Source of the DNA: Desulfobacteria bacterium
GTDB lineage: Bacteria; Desulfobacterota; Desulfobacteria; Desulfobacterales; C00003060
DNA length: 8,100 bases
NCBI GenBank assembly: GCA_030145035.1
Contig: JAQYWL010000325.1
Span: 1-8,100, forward strand
Reading direction: 5' to 3'
Positions 6,467 through 8,100 of the stretch are shown here, piece by piece; within the stretch, counting starts at the first letter, position 1; each line of letters starts with the position of its first letter. Position numbers and translations under genes: made by a program. The notes beneath the pieces are model-generated. The model was not told the origin of the DNA and did no database searches. It saw only the letters and a list, made by a program, of their open reading frames with translations.

Positions 6467-7237
6467 TCAATCTTTTTCAGGTCTTACCTTCTCAACCAGA
6501 GAGAGAAACGGTTTGAAAAGATCTAACGGAATCGGAAACACGGTTGTGGAATTGTTTTCAGCCGAGATCTCGCTGAGGGTCTGGAGATACCTTAGCTGCA
6601 AGGCCATGGGGTGGTCCCCGATAATAGTCGCTGCCTCGGCCAACCTGCCGGCCGCCTGATATTCACCCTCTGCATTTATTACCTTGGCACGTCGCTCGCG
6701 TTCGGCCTCGGCCTGCTTAGCCATGGCCCTCTGCATCTCCTGCGGGAGATCGATATTCTTGACCTCCACTGTGGAGACCTTGATCCCCCATGGATCAGTA
6801 TGCGTATCCAGGATCTCCTGGAGTTTGCTGTTGATCTGTTCCCGCTCGGAAAGAAGCTCGTCCAAGTCGGCCTGTCCGCACACGCTCCGAAGCGTGGTCT
6901 GCGCAAGCTGAGATGTTGCATACATGTAGTTCTCTACCTCAATGATCGACTTTACCGTCTCTATGACCCTGAAGTAGATAACTGCATTGACCTTCACAGA
7001 CACGTTGTCCCGCGTAATTACATCCTGTGGGTCAACATCCATAGCAATCAGACGCAAGCTCACCTTCACCATCTTGTCAACAATGGGTATCAAAATGATC
7101 AAGCCGGGGCCTTTGGCGCCGATCACCCGCCCCAGGCGAAAGATGACACCCCGCTCATACTCATTGAGGATTCGTATGGCCGAAGCCAGAAAAAACGCCA
7201 CAATGATGATACCCGAAATTATCGTAATCATATTCAT
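6467..7237 (-). CDS. Slipin / stomatin-like SPFH-domain membrane protein
   Basis: Membrane-anchored scaffold of the stomatin/prohibitin/flotillin superfamily, which forms large oligomers in membrane microdomains. The 256-residue product has an N-terminal hydrophobic segment (about 3-21), then NEYERGVIFRLGR (25-37), a second hydrophobic patch GPGLIILIPIVD (43-54), the conserved MDVDPQDVITRDNVSV strand (66-81), the SPFH core, the VEVKNIDLPQEMQRAMA segment (157-173), an alanine/glutamate-rich coiled coil (about 172-203) and a short C-terminal tail. The ATG at 7237 follows AGGAGG by five bases, a very strong ribosome-binding site. Slipins are often paired with an NfeD-type protein; none is next to it here, and its downstream partners are a Rho_N protein and a HAD phosphatase. 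The precise role is unknown. Confidence 0.93.
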   Translation of the reverse strand: MNMITIISGIIIVAFFLASAIRILNEYERGVIFRLGRVIGAKGPGLIILIPIVDKMVKVSLRLIAMDVDPQDVITRDNVSVKVNAVIYFRVIETVKSIIEVENYMYATSQLAQTTLRSVCGQADLDELLSEREQINSKLQEILDTHTDPWGIKVSTVEVKNIDLPQEMQRAMAKQAEAERERRAKVINAEGEYQAAGRLAEAATIIGDHPMALQLRYLQTLSEISAENNSTTVFPIPLDLFKPFLSLVEKVRPEKD

Positions 7238-7394
7238 AAAAACCTCCTCGCTGAAGACGTAGTTTTGTTAATTCCTCTGCCTCCACGCCACCCCCCCTCA
7301 TACAAGAGAAGAAGGTGGCTCACCTTCCAAACAAACCCCAACTGTGCCACTCGAGATTTGCCACTGTGGAATACGGGAGTGTGTATCTGGAGTA

Positions 7395-7423
7395 TCTTTA
7401 CAAAACCAGTTACAAAGTGTCAA
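7395..7423 (-). promoter_or_regulatory. Candidate sigma-70 promoter for the slipin operon
   Basis: A perfect -35 hexamer TTGACA (7418-7423, minus strand) is followed after 17 bases by TAAAGA (7395-7400), a mediocre -10. It would give a leader of roughly 150 bases before the slipin ATG. Its position and spacing make it the best promoter candidate in the window. Confidence 0.5.
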
Positions 7424-7454
7424 GCATGTAAAACCAGGACTGCCAAAATTTACA

Positions 7455-7481
7455 ACTATACGACAATTTGTGATCAGTCAA
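7455..7481 (-). promoter_or_regulatory. Alternative candidate promoter upstream of slipin
   Basis: TTGACT (7476-7481) and TATAGT (7455-7460) on the minus strand, a good -10 (five of six) but with only 15 bases between the boxes. Weaker than the candidate at 7395-7423 because of spacing. Confidence 0.25.
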
Positions 7482-7589
7482 ATACCACAAAATACTGCCT
7501 CGAAATTGGAAAAGAAAAGTAAGATTACGAGAGACGATGAAGATGAATAGGAAAATCTTGGGGAGATTACAAAAATAGTGACATCAATC

Positions 7590-7799
7590 TTAGGAACTGG
7601 CTTTTCTTCTATCTCTCAAAACACGTCGATCATTGTCCACAGAAAGAGAAACAAGGATCCCTTCCCTCACACTTCTCCGGCGATCCTGTTTATTCTTACG
7701 ACGATCCCTGCGGACCACCTTTTTGCAGGCAGGAAGAGTAGCTTTCTCTTCTGATGGGTCCATTTTGACGGATGATGTGCCACCAACCACAATATCCAC
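7590..7799 (-). CDS. Small arginine-rich hypothetical protein with repeated DRR motifs
   Basis: Unrecognised 69-residue protein starting at a GTG codon, with AGGGGG (7808-7813) eight bases upstream, which is a usable Shine-Dalgarno sequence. The first half is neutral (MDIVVGGTSSVKMDPSEEK). The second half is very basic and carries four Asp-Arg-Arg triplets starting at residues 32, 39, 57 and 63, around a hydrophobic stretch GILVSLSV (47-54). Similar short DRR-rich proteins occur in Desulfobacterota as far as I recall, with no known function. No signal peptide or membrane segment is evident. MITE-2 lies 22 bases before its start codon, so its promoter must lie within the element or the insertion has separated the gene from it. 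It could be a remnant or a spurious frame; the ribosome-binding site and the non-random motif spacing favour a gene. Confidence 0.5.
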   Translation of the reverse strand: MDIVVGGTSSVKMDPSEEKATLPACKKVVRRDRRKNKQDRRRSVREGILVSLSVDNDRRVLRDRRKASS

Positions 7800-7815
7800 G
7801 ACAGAAACCCCCTGT

Positions 7816-7821
7816 TATCTA
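7816..7821. repeat. Target-site duplication of MITE-2, left copy
   Basis: TATCTA directly before the element, matched exactly by TATCTA at 8044-8049. Confidence 0.8.
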
Positions 7822-8043
7822 GTTTCCATCCAGAAATGGCCCTTTTCCGCAATCTCGGCGCCTGCCCCGTGGAATGCGAAGCCTATTCCTCTGGGGTCAA
7901 TCTGCGGGATTGCTTGTGCGACGTACCAATGTACGCCTCCGCGCAATCCCTTGATTTCCTTGACCTTGCGAAAAATTGCTCATTTCTGAATTGGAAACTG
8001 ACGTTAGTGCCCTTCATTTATAGATTCATTCATGGATGGGCAC
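7822..8043 (+). mobile_element. MITE-2, 222-bp miniature inverted-repeat element
   Basis: Second copy, inverted relative to MITE-1 and of identical length. Ends are GTTTCCATCC (7822-7831) and GGATGGGCAC (8034-8043). The nested inverted repeat is at 7822-7852 and 7966-7998. The central hairpin has a perfect 8-bp outer stem, GGGATTGC (7906-7913) with GCAATCCC (7943-7950), which carries two mismatches in MITE-1. The GTGCCC/GGGCAC stem at the right end is conserved, although its loop differs from MITE-1 at about half of the positions. Plus-strand frames across it (7633-7989, 7836-8054) are considered spurious. Confidence 0.85.
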
Positions 8044-8049
8044 TATCTA
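8044..8049. repeat. Target-site duplication of MITE-2, right copy
   Basis: TATCTA, identical to 7816-7821. Confidence 0.8.
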
Positions 8050-8082
8050 TTTAATCGGCATTGTCATGGGATACTTTAACCG

Positions 8083-8100
8083 AACTTAGGGGCTTCGCCC
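8083..8100. repeat. Incomplete AACTTAGGGGCTTCGCCC stem-loop motif at the window edge
   Basis: GGGC-TTC-GCCC can pair. The preceding AACTTAGGGGCT is the reverse complement of 5206-5217. The motif probably continues past the window as a longer palindrome ending in CCCTAAGTT, which cannot be verified here. The 8050-8082 stretch between MITE-2 and this motif shows nothing recognisable. Confidence 0.4.

Larger units (their letters stand above)
7238..7589. other. 352-bp non-coding stretch upstream of the slipin gene
   Basis: AT-rich and without a convincing gene on either strand. Short plus-strand frames here (for example 7344-7550) lack a ribosome-binding site and resemble nothing I know. It holds two candidate minus-strand promoters (7395-7423, 7455-7481), a GCCACC/GGTGGC stem (7287-7292 with 7314-7319) and a G-rich minus-strand leader just upstream of the slipin start. 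No clear terminator for the small gene at 7590-7799 was seen. Confidence 0.6.

Noticed and set aside
7300..7360. Sigma-54 promoter at the TGGCAC on the minus strand upstream of slipin
   Set aside because: The required TTGC-type -12 element is not at the proper spacing.
6611..7522. 303-codon plus-strand frame over the slipin gene and its leader, with several cysteines near its end
   Set aside because: Most of it is antisense to slipin, and the Cys-rich end has no ordered CxxC pair set or ribosome-binding site. I could not support a zinc-finger or relic gene.
5300..8043. Composite transposon carrying slipin, Rho_N and HAD genes between the two MITEs
   Set aside because: Each MITE has its own matching hexamer pair, and the outermost hexamers (TAGCTG and TATCTA) do not match each other, so the copies inserted independently.
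5344..8043. CRISPR array or dif/att site beside xerC
   Set aside because: There are only two large repeat copies, in opposite orientation and 2.3 kb apart, with no regular spacers. Their structure is that of a MITE, and no dif-like 28-mer with XerC/XerD arms was recognised.

Overview
The window looks like a chromosomal stretch from a Desulfobacterota (deltaproteobacterial) bacterium. This is inferred from the protein sequences, the near-50% GC, the xerC-hslV-hslU-argB-argD gene order and the intergenic spaces packed with short repeats; no rRNA or other marker fixes the taxon. Every gene that can be supported is on the minus strand, so transcription runs from right to left.

Right to left: (1) an incomplete GGGGC stem-loop motif at the window end and a 222-bp miniature inverted-repeat element (MITE-2, 7822-8043); (2) a small arginine-rich protein rich in DRR triplets (7590-7799); (3) a 352-bp non-coding stretch with a plausible sigma-70 promoter; (4) a likely three-gene transcript: a slipin/stomatin-type SPFH membrane protein (6467-7237), a small basic protein with a Rho N-terminal domain (6112-6441) and a HAD-superfamily phosphatase (5521-6099); (5) a second, inverted copy of the same element (MITE-1, 5300-5521) touching the stop codon of the HAD gene; (6) a likely five-gene transcript: xerC recombinase (4267-5178), HslV peptidase (3604-4152), HslU unfoldase (2229-3602), ArgB acetylglutamate kinase (1257-2132) and ArgD acetylornithine aminotransferase (9-1220).

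HslV and HslU form one ATP-dependent protease and are separated by one base. XerC-HslV-HslU is the same trio as codV-codW-codX of Bacillus subtilis. ArgB and ArgD catalyse steps two and four of arginine (ornithine) synthesis. The larger gaps of this operon each hold a different short repeat: a near-perfect palindrome (xerC/hslV), a GCGCTATGC-type hairpin (hslU/argB) and a heptamer array (argB/argD).

The most interesting item is the MITE pair. The two copies are both exactly 222 bp, each is flanked by its own perfect 6-bp direct repeat (TAGCTG and TATCTA), and they share nested inverted repeats and a terminal hairpin whose stem is conserved while its loop has diverged. One copy has inserted into a stop codon while leaving the protein unchanged, and both copies carry a misleading open frame that could be annotated as a gene. 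No transposase for it lies in the window.
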